DNA from: an uncultured Victivallaceae bacterium
GTDB taxonomy: Bacteria; Verrucomicrobiota; Lentisphaeria; Victivallales; Victivallaceae
Assembly: GCA_944392655.1 (NCBI GenBank)
Contig: CALXXL010000004.1
Location: forward strand, 1-64,000
Reading direction: 5' to 3'
DNA length: 64,000 bases
The notes below the pieces were generated by a model that worked only from the letters and a program-made list of their open reading frames with translations, ran no database searches and was not told the DNA's origin. Shown here in pieces: positions 35,921 to 45,259 of the stretch (position 1 is the first letter of the stretch; the number at the start of each line of letters is the position of its first letter). The translations under genes and the position numbers were made by a program.

Positions 35921-36280
35921 TTGGCAGGGAAGAAGAAAAGTTCCGGCGTTGTCGGGGAGTCTTTGCCGGTTGCCGGGTTGTCGACAGTGCTGTCCAGCGT
36001 TGGCGGCGGCACTTTGCTGAAATGCGTGATACAGCCGCGGGCGTCGCGGAGTACGATTGTCGGCATACACGGCAATGAGCTTAAAATAGCGTTGACGGCT
36101 CCGCCGGTGGATGGTCAGGCAAATAAACTTTTATGTGAATTTATAGCGGACAGCTTCAGACTGTCGAAGAGTCGTGTATTGATCAAAAGCGGATTGACTT
36201 CGCGGCACAAGGCTGTGGAACTGAGCGGTCTTGCTTCAGCGGAAGCGGAAAATATTTTAAAAGAATATTTGGGAAAATAG
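35921..36280 (+). CDS. DUF167 (YggU-family) protein
   Basis: The 119-residue product starts at TTG 35921 and has the DUF167 core at about 35-115 (VIQPRASRSTIVGIHGNELKI, APPVDGQANKLLCEFIAD, GLTSRHKAVEL). The function of the family is unknown. A 30-residue N-terminal extension rich in Lys/Ser/Val/Gly is unusual. It lies between ftsH and the phosphoglycerate mutase gene with 3-nt spacing to the latter, so it is in an operon. Confidence 0.85.
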   Translation: MAGKKKSSGVVGESLPVAGLSTVLSSVGGGTLLKCVIQPRASRSTIVGIHGNELKIALTAPPVDGQANKLLCEFIADSFRLSKSRVLIKSGLTSRHKAVELSGLASAEAENILKEYLGK

Positions 36281-36283
36281 ATT

Positions 36284-37483
36284 ATGGCAAAAGCGGTAGT
36301 ATTTCTGGCGGACGGCATGGCCGATCTGCCGTTAGCTGAGTTGGGCGGGCGTACGCCGGTTGAGGCGGTGGATACGCCGTCGATGGATTATTTAGCCCGG
36401 AATGGTCAGAACGGGACATTTCTCACTCTGCCGGAAGGGTTGCCTACTTCCAGTGATGTGGCAAACATGTCGGTACTGGGATTTTATCCTGAAAAGAACT
36501 ATCCCGGTCGCGGTCCGATTGAAGCGGTGAGTCAGGGTGTTGAGCTTGGTCCTGACGATGTTGCATGGCGCTGCAATCTGGTTACGGTCTCTCCGGACGG
36601 GGTATTGCTGGACTATTCTGCCGGGCATATAGATAACGAAGTATCGGCGAAGCTGATGCGTATGCTGCAGGATGAATTTGGCGGTGATGAAATTGATTTT
36701 TATCCCGGGGTGAGTTACCGGAATCTGCTGGTATTGCGGGGGAAGAAATTTTCGAACAAGGTTTCGTACGAAAAGCCCGACTCTTCGCAGGGGGAAAAGG
36801 TGGAGGATCTCTTCTGGCGTGCGCTGGATGACTCGAAAGAGGCGGCATACACAGTTGAGACGATTATGAATCTGTTTGAAAAGACGGCGGAATTTCTGAA
36901 AAAGAGTGGTATAGAATCCGGTGCCACGCATATTTGGCCGTGGAGTCCGGGTTATCTGCCGAAGATGCCGTCATTTTCGGAGCGTTACCAGGGTAGAAAA
37001 GGTGCGATAATCAGTGCGGTTGATGTTATCCGCGGCATAGGCAAATGCGCGGGAATGACGGTCTGCGAAGTGCCGGGCGCTACCGGTTTTATCGACACCA
37101 ACTATCAGGGTAAGGTAGATGCCGCATTGAATGCGTTAAAGAGTCACGATCTGGTTTACATTCATGTGGAAGCGGTGGATGAATGCTCACACATGGGAGA
37201 TCTCAAGCTGAAGATGCGTGCGATTGAAGACTTTGACCATAAGATAATGGCTCCGGTGCTGGAAGCGTTAAAGGGTGAGAATGTCAACTTTGCGCTGCTG
37301 CCGGATCATCCGGTTCCGATACACCTGCGCAAACACACGACCACGCCGGTGCCTTTGGCGATCATGGGGCCGTCATTTGCTCCGGACGCGGTAGAACGTT
37401 ATGGAGAGGTATTTGCTCCGTCTGGTTCGCTTGGGCGTTTAAGCGGTGATCAGCTGATCAAGAAGCTGCTTGAAATTGAATAA
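36284..37483 (+). CDS. apgM: Cofactor-independent phosphoglycerate mutase, ApgM type
   Basis: The 399-residue protein belongs to the archaeal-type iPGM group of the alkaline phosphatase superfamily: it starts VVFLADGMADLP with a metal Asp, has the nucleophile Ser in LPTSSDVANMSVLG, and late metal ligands in VEAVDECSHMGD and LLPDHPVPIHLRKHT. It interconverts 3- and 2-phosphoglycerate in glycolysis. Related bacterial proteins can serve as homoserine kinase, so the glycolytic role is likely but not certain. It overlaps a possible early start of the CPBP gene. Confidence 0.88.
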   Translation: MAKAVVFLADGMADLPLAELGGRTPVEAVDTPSMDYLARNGQNGTFLTLPEGLPTSSDVANMSVLGFYPEKNYPGRGPIEAVSQGVELGPDDVAWRCNLVTVSPDGVLLDYSAGHIDNEVSAKLMRMLQDEFGGDEIDFYPGVSYRNLLVLRGKKFSNKVSYEKPDSSQGEKVEDLFWRALDDSKEAAYTVETIMNLFEKTAEFLKKSGIESGATHIWPWSPGYLPKMPSFSERYQGRKGAIISAVDVIRGIGKCAGMTVCEVPGATGFIDTNYQGKVDAALNALKSHDLVYIHVEAVDECSHMGDLKLKMRAIEDFDHKIMAPVLEALKGENVNFALLPDHPVPIHLRKHTTTPVPLAIMGPSFAPDAVERYGEVFAPSGSLGRLSGDQLIKKLLEIE

Positions 37484-37514
37484 TGATTTAAACGGCAATT
37501 ATCTGCCAAACAAT

Positions 37515-38147
37515 ATGGAAGCTCTGCACTCCGGTCGTCTCTGGTCGGGGGGCAGGGCTTTTATAGTTTTAGCGGCATTGTTGCTCAGTTATTTCATTCC
37601 CGGCGGCAATCTGGCCGGGTTGCTTATGCTGTGGTTTGCGGCATTGACTGCGAGTGACGACTGGCGTGCGGCATTGCGTGAACTTGGATTTAATTTTTCC
37701 GGGATAAAATGGGGTTGGATAATTTTCGGTACGCCGGGATTGTTTATTGCCTCATCGCTGGCGCAGTGGTTGACCAGGGTCGGGCTGGAGAGCTGCGGGA
37801 TTGAGTATAAGACGCAGTTTCTGGCGGAATATTTTCTCACTCTTTCCGGCTGGCGGCTGATCTGGCTGACATTTTCAATTGTCATTATTGCGCCGCTGTT
37901 GGAGGAGTTGGTCTTCCGCCGGATTATTTTCGGGTGGTTGTTAAAATTCATCGGGGCGACTGCGGCGGCGTTATTGACGTCATTGCTGTTTGGCTTGCTG
38001 CATTCGGTTTACCAGCTGCCGGGATTGCTGATACTGGCGTTGGGTTGGCAGTATGCTTATATAAAGAGCGGCAACCTGGCAAACAATGCTTTGATGCATG
38101 CGTTGAACAACGCATTGACGCTGATACTGCTGTTGATTACGGGATAA
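37515..38147 (+). CDS. CPBP-family intramembrane metalloprotease
   Basis: The polytopic protein of 210 residues carries the three CPBP motifs: EELVFRR (Glu-Glu..Arg), FGLLH and HALNN, in the last helices. Members cleave or process prenylated or other membrane proteins; in bacteria many protect against bacteriocins or regulate sigma factors. The start is uncertain: ATG 37515 has no clear ribosome binding site, and TTG 37470 or 37476 would add residues and overlap the phosphoglycerate mutase gene. Its 3' end overlaps the convergent kinase gene by 11 bp. Confidence 0.85.
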   Translation: MEALHSGRLWSGGRAFIVLAALLLSYFIPGGNLAGLLMLWFAALTASDDWRAALRELGFNFSGIKWGWIIFGTPGLFIASSLAQWLTRVGLESCGIEYKTQFLAEYFLTLSGWRLIWLTFSIVIIAPLLEELVFRRIIFGWLLKFIGATAAALLTSLLFGLLHSVYQLPGLLILALGWQYAYIKSGNLANNALMHALNNALTLILLLITG

Positions 38148-39201
38148 CGGTGGTGGCGTCGTCATCCGGCGGCTGCGGCAGGCAGAGGGTTTTTCCGGAT
38201 TCATCGACCACAGGAGCCGGAGTTTCGGTGGTGATTTCGCCGAAGATGCCCGGCATGATTTTCCGCATATATTCGGCCATGGTTACGATGGTCGGGCCGT
38301 AGCCGTCCTTATAGATGTAATATTCCAGTTCCCGAGCGAGTTGTGCGGTGGAGTTGAACCGGTTGCGCGGATCAGTTTCCAGCATAGTATGGAGAATATC
38401 GTTAAGGGCGGGATTCAGATCCTGCGGCAGACGTTCCCATGCGATATGATTGGAGCGGATCTCCTCGAGAATCTGGGGGAGTTCGCCCTGAAGATTTCTG
38501 GTCAGCTGTCCGCCGGAGAGCATGGCGAAGAGCGCTACCCCGAGGGAGTAGATATCGGCGGCGAAATCTACCTGAGCGCCTTTGACCGCCTGTTCGGGCG
38601 CCATAAACCCGAGTTTACCGGAGATACCGTCGATGCCGGCGCGGTTGGCGGCCTTGGCGATACCGAAGTCCATAATTTTTGGAACGCCTTCGGAGTTGAT
38701 CATAATATTGTGGGTGCAAACGTCGCAGTGTACGATATTGAGCAGATTTCCGTCGGGATCCCTTCTGCTATGGGCGTATGCCAGTCCGCGGGCGATTCTG
38801 GCGGCGACAAATACGGCGAGTTCGGGAGGCATGGCGGCGCGTATTTTCCGGTGGAACTCCAGGAAGTCGTGCAGCGACACACCGTCGACGAATTCGAGGA
38901 CGAAATAGTATCCCGCCTTGGTCCGGTTGAGCTGATATATCTGAACGATATTTTCATGGATAAGGTTGGCTACCATTTTGGCCTCTTCTATGAATCTGGC
39001 GACGAACTTAGGGTCGTTAGTATATTTGTCGAGCAAAGTTTTAATGGCGACGATCTTCTCGAATCCATTCACGCCTTTAAGTTTTGCCTTGTAAACCGAA
39101 CCCATACCGCCCGCACCGAGGAGTTCGATAATCTGATATTGGGATGTTCCCTCAAAAGAGCCTGAAAAGCCGGAAATTTTCTTACCGAGCAGCGACCACA
39201 T
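38137..39201 (-). CDS. Serine/threonine protein kinase
   Basis: The 354-residue soluble kinase has the Gly-rich loop GAGGMGSVYKAK (about 29-40), the ATP Lys in VAIKTL, Glu in the C helix (FIEEAKMVANL), DFGIAK and the APE-like GFMAPEQ. The catalytic loop reads HCDVCTHN instead of HRDLKPEN: Arg and the catalytic Lys position are changed, though HRDVxPxN variants without Lys are common in bacterial kinases. A short Pro/Thr tail follows; there is no membrane helix. The gene starts 1 nt after an HD-domain gene and should be cotranscribed. Confidence 0.9.
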   Translation of the reverse strand: MWSLLGKKISGFSGSFEGTSQYQIIELLGAGGMGSVYKAKLKGVNGFEKIVAIKTLLDKYTNDPKFVARFIEEAKMVANLIHENIVQIYQLNRTKAGYYFVLEFVDGVSLHDFLEFHRKIRAAMPPELAVFVAARIARGLAYAHSRRDPDGNLLNIVHCDVCTHNIMINSEGVPKIMDFGIAKAANRAGIDGISGKLGFMAPEQAVKGAQVDFAADIYSLGVALFAMLSGGQLTRNLQGELPQILEEIRSNHIAWERLPQDLNPALNDILHTMLETDPRNRFNSTAQLARELEYYIYKDGYGPTIVTMAEYMRKIMPGIFGEITTETPAPVVDESGKTLCLPQPPDDDATTVIP

Positions 39202-39202
39202 G

Positions 39203-39811
39203 TTACACCTCTTCTGCTGAATTTCTGATTACTTCAAGTGAGTGCCGCATTTCGTTCAAATGCCGTTTTAGTCCTGCGCTGCGCAATCTGCCGGCAACGG
39301 GGGTGAAGAAGCGGAAATTTTCAAGATATTTAACTTCGAACTCCAGCCATTGCACTTCGCTCATAGCATATCCGCCTAAAAGCAGCTCCTGGCGGAACAG
39401 GGCGATAAGGCGGTAGAACTCACTGCGGCCGACATATTCAACATCGGCGTCGCATAGTATTTTCTGCGCGTTAGTTTGCGGATTGCAGGGCAGTTTTGTA
39501 GCGAGTATAAGTTTGCCGATTTCGTCAATTTCATTTGCATTGAAGCCGAATTCCGGCAGGACATTCTGCGCGATAACCGCCGACTCGTGCTCATGTTCAC
39601 ACTCATTTTTCACATATCCGATATCGTGAAATGCGGCTGCCACGCGGATAATCTCCTGTTCATGTTGGCACAGTCCGCACTTCCGGGCGAAAACGCCGGA
39701 ATATTTTATCACGTTGCAGGTATGATGAAGCGAGTGATAAAGGAATCGTTCCGGCAGGTGTTGTTCCAGGGTATTCAATGCGTAATTGACCGCTTTTTCA
39801 ATTCTATTCAC
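39203..39811 (-). CDS. HD-domain protein (putative phosphohydrolase)
   Basis: The 202-residue product starts at GTG 39811 with AAGGAG 6 nt upstream. HSLHHTCNVI, AAAFHDIGYV and HEHESAVIAQ give the His, His-Asp and further ligands of the HD metal site, in the order typical for small metal-dependent phosphohydrolases acting on nucleotides or cyclic dinucleotides. The substrate is unknown. It lies directly upstream of the kinase gene, an operon that hints at signalling. Confidence 0.85.
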   Translation of the reverse strand: MNRIEKAVNYALNTLEQHLPERFLYHSLHHTCNVIKYSGVFARKCGLCQHEQEIIRVAAAFHDIGYVKNECEHEHESAVIAQNVLPEFGFNANEIDEIGKLILATKLPCNPQTNAQKILCDADVEYVGRSEFYRLIALFRQELLLGGYAMSEVQWLEFEVKYLENFRFFTPVAGRLRSAGLKRHLNEMRHSLEVIRNSAEEV

Positions 39812-39942
39812 GTTTCAGCTCCTTAAGAATTCTCCTCATTTTATTTAGAATATAAACCCTTTGGCACTCTCCGCCAGTTTTTTTTCTGAAAAAACGCGAT
39901 AAAATTAAAAATAATCCGGAGTTGATGATATATTGAGTTATT

Positions 39943-40434
39943 ATGGAAGAAGAATATCAGAAATGTTTAAATGCGGCATTGAAGCTGTTGGGAATGCGTG
40001 CGCATGGAGAATTGGAGCTGACGGCAAAACTGTTGCGCCGGAAAGGTGCGGACAAGGCCATTGTCGCCCGTGTAGTGGCGGTCTGCCGCAAGTCGGGTTT
40101 TCTGGATGACGGTCTGTTTGCCCGTGATTACGCTCGTGAGTTGGCATTGCGTGGCTGCGGGGTGCGTCAGATCCGTTATAAGCTGAAGTTGAAAGGGCTG
40201 TCGGAAGATGATATATCTTCGGCATTATCCGAGGTCTGTACGGAAGATGACGAGCTTGAACGTGCTTTGTCGGCTGGCCGTTTCAAATTGAAATCACTGA
40301 AGACCTCCGAACCGCTGTTGAAGAAGCGGGAAAAGCTCTATCGTTTTCTTTTAAGCCGTGGTTTTTCCGGCGCGTCGGTAAAAGAGGCGGCGCGCCGGCT
40401 GCTCAGTGAGAGTGAAGAAGATCAGATATCCTGA
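39943..40434 (+). CDS. recX: Regulatory protein RecX
   Basis: The 163-residue, mostly helical product has the three-helix RecX repeats: [40 protein letters not shown] and [14 protein letters not shown]. RecX binds RecA filaments and limits recombinase activity. recA itself lies at 58226, so the pair is not adjacent here. The 3' end overlaps the convergent thiC by 13 bp. No strong ribosome binding site precedes the ATG. Confidence 0.9.
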   Translation: MEEEYQKCLNAALKLLGMRAHGELELTAKLLRRKGADKAIVARVVAVCRKSGFLDDGLFARDYARELALRGCGVRQIRYKLKLKGLSEDDISSALSEVCTEDDELERALSAGRFKLKSLKTSEPLLKKREKLYRFLLSRGFSGASVKEAARRLLSESEEDQIS

Positions 40435-41738
40435 CTTACCCTCATGGAGCAGAGTTTAGGACCGCACATGGTGCAGAAGTGTTCGTTGGGGCGTTCGCCG
40501 TGGTTGGCGGAGTCGTCGTTGCGTTCTTCCAGCGCCTCATTGCGCAGTTTCCTGGCCTGATCCGGGTCGAGAGCTAGTTCAAACTGTTTTTCCCAGTCGA
40601 ATGCGGCGCGTGCGTCGCTGATAGCGTCATCGCGATCTCTTGCTCCGGGCAGTTTTTTAGCAATATCTGCGGCGTGAGCGGCGATTTTATAAGCGATTAC
40701 GCCGGCGTGAACGTCATCGGCATTGGGGAGACCCAGGTGTTCCTTGGGGGTAACGTAGCAGAGCATGGCGGCGCCATGCATTGCGCCCATAGCGGCGCCG
40801 ATAGCGCTGGAGATATGGTCGTATCCGGGGGCGCAGTCAGTGACGACAGGTCCGAGGATATAGAAAGGCGCGTCATCGCACCACATCTGTTCGAGTTTCA
40901 TATTAAGTTCAATCTGGTCAAGCGGGATATGTCCTGGGCCTTCGATCATCACCTGAACTCCGGCCTGCCGGCATCGCCGTCCGAGTTCGCCCAATTCGCG
41001 CAGTTCGCCGAACTGTGCCGGGTCGGATGCATCGGCGAGACATCCCGGGCGCATGCCGTCGCCGAGGGAGAGGGTCACGTCATATTTGCGGCAGATCTGT
41101 AAAATCTCGTCAAAGCAGCTGAAGAACGGGTTGTCGCAGTTATGTTTGGACATATATCTGGCGATCAGAGCTCCGCCGCGGCTGACGATTTTGAGTTTGC
41201 GTTTTCTGGCGTCGGGCAGATGAGCCGGGCGCAATCCGGCGTGAATGGTCATATAATCGACGCCCTGTTCGGCCTGTTCCTGAATAACCTTGAGGATCAT
41301 CTCTCTGGAGAGGTCGATATCGTCGTCGTCGCTGTTGGATCGGCATGCGATCTCATAGATGGGCACGGTACCGATTGGTACGGGAGAGTTGGCGATGATA
41401 TTGGTGCGGATAACGGCGAGATTGCCTCCGGTACTCAAATCCATTACGGTATCGGCGCCGTAGCTGACGGCAGCCTTGAGTTTTTCAATTTCGGTCTTGG
41501 GGCAGCTGGAAAGGCTGGAAGTACCGATATTGGCGTTGATTTTTGTGGTCAGATTGCGTCCTATGCCGATAGGTTTCAGGGAATCGTGTCCGATATTGGC
41601 AGGTATTACGGCGCGTCCTGCTGCAACTTCGTGCATAATGAATTCCGGTGTCCGGTGTTCGGCCTCTGCCACTTTAATCATGGCAGGGGTAATGATGCCT
41701 TGTTGTGCGGCGGTGAGTTGAGTATTGTTGTTCTGCAT
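40422..41738 (-). CDS. thiC: Phosphomethylpyrimidine synthase
   Basis: The 438-residue radical SAM enzyme converts aminoimidazole ribotide to HMP-phosphate for thiamine. It has the ThiC core ([49 protein letters not shown]) and the C-terminal CTMCGPKLC cluster motif (CX2CX4C). The N-terminal extension of longer ThiC proteins is absent, as is usual in several phyla. The ATG at 41738 follows GGGGAG at 6 nt and lies downstream of a TPP riboswitch. No other thi gene is present in the window. Confidence 0.96.
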   Translation of the reverse strand: MQNNNTQLTAAQQGIITPAMIKVAEAEHRTPEFIMHEVAAGRAVIPANIGHDSLKPIGIGRNLTTKINANIGTSSLSSCPKTEIEKLKAAVSYGADTVMDLSTGGNLAVIRTNIIANSPVPIGTVPIYEIACRSNSDDDDIDLSREMILKVIQEQAEQGVDYMTIHAGLRPAHLPDARKRKLKIVSRGGALIARYMSKHNCDNPFFSCFDEILQICRKYDVTLSLGDGMRPGCLADASDPAQFGELRELGELGRRCRQAGVQVMIEGPGHIPLDQIELNMKLEQMWCDDAPFYILGPVVTDCAPGYDHISSAIGAAMGAMHGAAMLCYVTPKEHLGLPNADDVHAGVIAYKIAAHAADIAKKLPGARDRDDAISDARAAFDWEKQFELALDPDQARKLRNEALEERNDDSANHGERPNEHFCTMCGPKLCSMRVSQDI

Positions 41739-41793
41739 AAAAAACTCCCCGGCAATGCTGTAACGCACAGGGAGCGAAATGAAAAAAGCTGTT

Positions 41794-41878
41794 CCAACTC
41801 CCTGCTCGACATTGCTCGTACAGGTTCAAAGGGTATAATCTCAGCCGCCTGAAAAACTCCGGCGGCACCCCCGGGTTA
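41794..41878 (-). promoter_or_regulatory. TPP riboswitch (THI element) controlling thiC
   Basis: On the minus strand, CCCGGGGGTGCCG, then GGCTGAGATTATACCC, TTGAACCTGTACGAGCAATG and CAGGGAG form the conserved THI-box with the pyrimidine-binding CUGAGA and the pyrophosphate-binding loop. Just downstream, CTCCCTG (near 41775-41769) can pair with CAGGGAG of the aptamer 3' side, a likely switch between aptamer and an alternative stem near the ribosome binding site. Confidence 0.95.
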
Positions 41879-42031
41879 ATATTAAAAACATTATTCTTAA
41901 TATATTGCTGAAAATTTCAAATACAACTTCTTTTGCGATTAAAAAGATATTTACGGGTGGAAAAAACTGTCAGGATGGATTATAATAGATGATATAAAAA
42001 AGGCAGCGGCAAAAAACCGGAGAGAGGTGTT

Positions 42032-42517
42032 ATGGTGAAAGAGCGCGATGATTTATCAGAAGCGAAGAAACTGGAATTTGACATTCCGGTAAAGGATTCC
42101 GGCAATCCGTCCATAAAGGCTGTTCCGGCGGAAGATGCTGAGCCGCCGCAGGAGAACGGGCCGACAACCCCTGATTCCACCCCGGAGGCGGACGATAATC
42201 CGGCTGAAGATAAGAAGCGTGTGCGTCCGATAGACCATCCTCTGGAGGAGGAGAGTGCAGTGGACGAGGCTGAAATTGCGGCTCTTCTGATGAAGTTTGA
42301 GGCGGAAAATAACCGTTATCCGGAATACCCCAACTGGCGGAAAGGTGCGTTGTGGGGGGTGTTGACGCTGCTTATGCTGATATGGGCGGTATATTCGCTG
42401 TACAAAGAGCAGGCATCTGGAGCGCCGGACTTCAGCGGCAGTGTATTGCCGTTTTTCTTCATGCTGTTAACGCTGATACTTTGGTTATTGGCGACTTTCC
42501 GGCCGGGCAATGAGTAA
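42032..42517 (+). CDS. Small two-helix membrane protein, unknown
   Basis: The 161-residue product has a long acidic, Pro/Glu/Asp-rich cytoplasmic region (about 1-100), then two helices (about 108-126 and 138-156; KGALWGVLTLLMLIWAVYSL and VLPFFFMLLTLILWLLATF). I recognise no family. It overlaps the XPB-like helicase gene by 8 bp, so it is coexpressed with it. GAGAGGTG precedes the ATG. A membrane tether or unrelated passenger are both possible. Confidence 0.75.
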   Translation: MVKERDDLSEAKKLEFDIPVKDSGNPSIKAVPAEDAEPPQENGPTTPDSTPEADDNPAEDKKRVRPIDHPLEEESAVDEAEIAALLMKFEAENNRYPEYPNWRKGALWGVLTLLMLIWAVYSLYKEQASGAPDFSGSVLPFFFMLLTLILWLLATFRPGNE

Positions 42518-43904
42518 TATCAGGAATGTTTTAAGATTCAAATCCGGCACATTGCTGTTTGACGGGGCGGAGTTGCCCGGGTGTCTGAATAGCTGTTTCA
42601 TCTATGATCCACGGACACTGGAATACCGTGCGCGAGGTTGTGATTATCGCAGGATAATGGAGTTGGCGCGTGCGAACGGGGTGGATTTATGCGATGAAGC
42701 GTCGGCATTTGAGCCGGTGAAATTAAATTTTGTCCAGCCGCTGATTCCCCGTCCGCATCAGGATGCGGCTTATGCTGCGTGGAAGCGGAATAAATGGCGC
42801 GGGATAGTTGCATTGCCGACCGGGGGAGGCAAAAGTTTTCTGGCGGCGATGGCTATCCGTAAACTTCAGCGTCCTGCGCTGGTACTGGTACCGACGATCG
42901 ACCTTCTTCTGCAGTGGCACTCTCTTTTAAAGAAGCTGTTCGGGGTGGAGATAGGGATGCTGGGCGGAGGAGAGAAGCGGGTGCTGCCGATCACGGTAAG
43001 CACCTATGATTCAGCGGTTATCTACATGGAGGAGCTTGGCGGTAGTTTTGCACTTCTGATATGTGATGAATGCCATCATCTGCCAGGGGCGGTGTACCGG
43101 ACTGCGGCGGAGCAGAGTATTGCGCCGTACCGGTTGGGATTGTCGGCCACGCCGGAGTTGGATCCGGATCCGGAACGGCTCATGCGTCTTTACGAGCTTC
43201 TTGGCGATATAATCTACCGGGTTGAGGTGGCGGAACTGGAAGGGGAGACGCTGGCGCCTTATACAGTGAAATCGGTGGTATTGGAACTGACCGGCAAAGA
43301 GAAAGAAGAGTACGAATATCACCGCGCTGTTTACCGTGATTTTGCCGTGCGCAACCGGATTGATTTCGGGAAAGATTCCGGGTGGCGTGATTTTCTGATC
43401 GCCGTATCGCGCCGTCCGGATGGCCGCCGGGCGTTTTTATCTTATTTGCGTCAACGTGAGTTGTCGCGTCGCGGAGCGGCAAAGCTGGCGGCGGTGTGGC
43501 GTATACTGTGTCGTCACCGGGATGAGCGGATACTGATATTTACCGCGGACAACGCCATGGCCTACGAGATCGGCCGGACGTTCTGTTTTCCGGTCATTAC
43601 GCATTCTACAAAGGCGGTGGAGAGGAAGAGCTGGCTGGATGGTTTCCGGGAAGGCATCTATCCTGTACTGGTAGCGAGCCGGGTATTAAATGAGGGGGTT
43701 GATGTGCCGGAAGCGTCGATCGGCATAGTGGTATCCGGTTCCGGCAGTGTACGTGAACATGTTCAGCGTCTCGGGCGTATATTGCGCGGGAGGCCCGGCA
43801 AGCAGGCGATACTGTATGAACTGGTCAATTCGGGGACGGCGGAGGTTTATGCGATGAAGCGCCGCCGTGGTCATTCGGCCTACCGCGGCAAGACACGGAG
43901 TTGA
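42510..43904 (+). CDS. XPB-like superfamily 2 DNA helicase
   Basis: The 464-residue protein has an N-terminal damage-recognition-like region (1-80), Walker A LPTGGGKS, Walker B as DECHHLP, motif III LGLSATP, and C-terminal motifs VLNEGVDVPEASIGIVVSGSGS and QRLGRILRGR, matching XPB/SSL2 rather than RecG or RecQ. XPB opens DNA in transcription-coupled and excision repair. It is immediately followed by a Bax1-like nuclease gene; in Archaea XPB and Bax1 form such an operon and complex. Start ATG 42510 overlaps the preceding gene. Confidence 0.85.
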   Translation: MSNIRNVLRFKSGTLLFDGAELPGCLNSCFIYDPRTLEYRARGCDYRRIMELARANGVDLCDEASAFEPVKLNFVQPLIPRPHQDAAYAAWKRNKWRGIVALPTGGGKSFLAAMAIRKLQRPALVLVPTIDLLLQWHSLLKKLFGVEIGMLGGGEKRVLPITVSTYDSAVIYMEELGGSFALLICDECHHLPGAVYRTAAEQSIAPYRLGLSATPELDPDPERLMRLYELLGDIIYRVEVAELEGETLAPYTVKSVVLELTGKEKEEYEYHRAVYRDFAVRNRIDFGKDSGWRDFLIAVSRRPDGRRAFLSYLRQRELSRRGAAKLAAVWRILCRHRDERILIFTADNAMAYEIGRTFCFPVITHSTKAVERKSWLDGFREGIYPVLVASRVLNEGVDVPEASIGIVVSGSGSVREHVQRLGRILRGRPGKQAILYELVNSGTAEVYAMKRRRGHSAYRGKTRS

Positions 43905-43908
43905 TGTT

Positions 43909-45120
43909 ATGCTGAGCAAACAATATTTGAAATACCGCCGTTCGGGCGATTATTTAAAGATAGTATTCAAGCGTATCGATGATATTGCCGCATTGGATAC
44001 CTCGGATATGCTTCTGGAGCTTTTCCGTACCGCGGAGAAGGAGTCGTGGCGGTGGCGAATGCTGGAGGAAGCGGTACAGAATGCCGGATCCGGCAGTACG
44101 GATATAAAGTTTGCGCAGGCGTTGGCGTCGCTATTGTTCAAGCGGGTCAACTGGCGTGGCGGTGGATCATCGCATGGAGAGGATTTCGCCATTGTGCGCA
44201 GTAAACTGTTTGCGCTTTCCGGGGAACTGCTCCGTTCTGGGAGATATCAGGAGCTGGTTGATTTTCAGAATGCGCTTCCGGTGCCTGACGGGATGGATAT
44301 TTACGGAGATCTACCGGAAAACGATATTGTGGATAAATTCAAGGATATAAGCGGTCGCGGTGTGCTTGAGTTGTACAATATGGCGCAGGTACAGGGGTTG
44401 CTGATGCGGGCGCGTGAGCTGGAGATAACCTTCCGCAACCCGGATACGGTAAAACTGCGCAATATCTTCAAATATCTGAAGTTCTGCCGTCTTTTAGCGG
44501 AGATAAAACGGGATAAAGGGGTGGTTACTTTAAAAGTCTCTGGTCCTCTGGCGTTATTGAGTGACAACCGCAAATACGGATTGCAGCTGGCGGTATTTTT
44601 TCCGGCGGTGGCAACGATGAGCGAATGGCGTCTCAAGTGTGATATAGAGTTGGAAAACGGTTTGCATCCCTATCGTCTGATATTGGATGAGCAGAGCGGT
44701 TTGGTCAGTCATTACCGACATTATTCTAATTATTTACCGGAGGAGATAAAACTTTTCCAGCGTCACTTTGCGGAAAACAGTCCGGAATACACAATAGAGT
44801 ATGGAGGAGAAGTGTTGAAGTTAAAGGGTGGCGGAATAATAGTGCCGGACTTCACTTTCAGGCGTGTATCTGATGGGGAGGAGTATTATCTTGAGCTGTT
44901 TCACCGCTTCCATGCGAATGCTTTAATGGAAAGGATCGGCGGGTTCAATTCAGGTTCAATTCCGTACATTGAGCGTCTGCTTATTGGAGTTGATCGCTCT
45001 CTTACTGGCTCAGGAACGGTTGTGGACGAATTTGTCGCCGGGAATCCGGACCGTGTTTTTCTTTTCCGTGATTTTCCCGGAGTTGCGACGGTGCTTAAAC
45101 TGTTGCGCCGGCGTAATTGA
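43909..45120 (+). CDS. Bax1-like (DUF790) nuclease, partner of XPB
   Basis: The ATG at 43909 is 8 nt after GGAG, giving 403 residues starting MLSKQYLKYRRSGDYL, like DUF790 proteins. A C-terminal PD-(D/E)xK-type core is suggested by IIVPDFTFRRVSDGEEYYLELFHRF (Pro-Asp then Glu-Leu-Phe). In Archaea, Bax1 binds XPB and cuts DNA at bubble and fork structures. The gene starts 4 nt after the helicase stop, so the pair should be made together. The family is assigned from motif and context; sequence search is needed to confirm. Confidence 0.72.
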   Translation: MLSKQYLKYRRSGDYLKIVFKRIDDIAALDTSDMLLELFRTAEKESWRWRMLEEAVQNAGSGSTDIKFAQALASLLFKRVNWRGGGSSHGEDFAIVRSKLFALSGELLRSGRYQELVDFQNALPVPDGMDIYGDLPENDIVDKFKDISGRGVLELYNMAQVQGLLMRARELEITFRNPDTVKLRNIFKYLKFCRLLAEIKRDKGVVTLKVSGPLALLSDNRKYGLQLAVFFPAVATMSEWRLKCDIELENGLHPYRLILDEQSGLVSHYRHYSNYLPEEIKLFQRHFAENSPEYTIEYGGEVLKLKGGGIIVPDFTFRRVSDGEEYYLELFHRFHANALMERIGGFNSGSIPYIERLLIGVDRSLTGSGTVVDEFVAGNPDRVFLFRDFPGVATVLKLLRRRN

Positions 45121-45174
45121 GGATTTATTTTAACTGATTAATTATTATTGTTCTGTAAAAAAAATAATAATCAC

Positions 45175-45202
45175 TTGCAAATTGGAAAAACAGTGCTACT
45201 TT
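45175..45202 (+). promoter_or_regulatory. Possible promoter of the dksA-like gene
   Basis: TTGCAA, 16-nt spacer and TACTTT lie about 60 nt before the start codon. Confidence 0.4.
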
Positions 45203-45259
45203 AGCGAGCGTAAAATATTTTTTTATAATTAAATGCTTTGCCGCAAGAGGGTAAATAAG

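Noticed and set aside
45141-45171. ATTATTATT/AATAATAAT inverted repeat before the dksA-like gene
   Set aside because: All A/T pairs in an AT-rich gap, too weak to call a terminator or operator.
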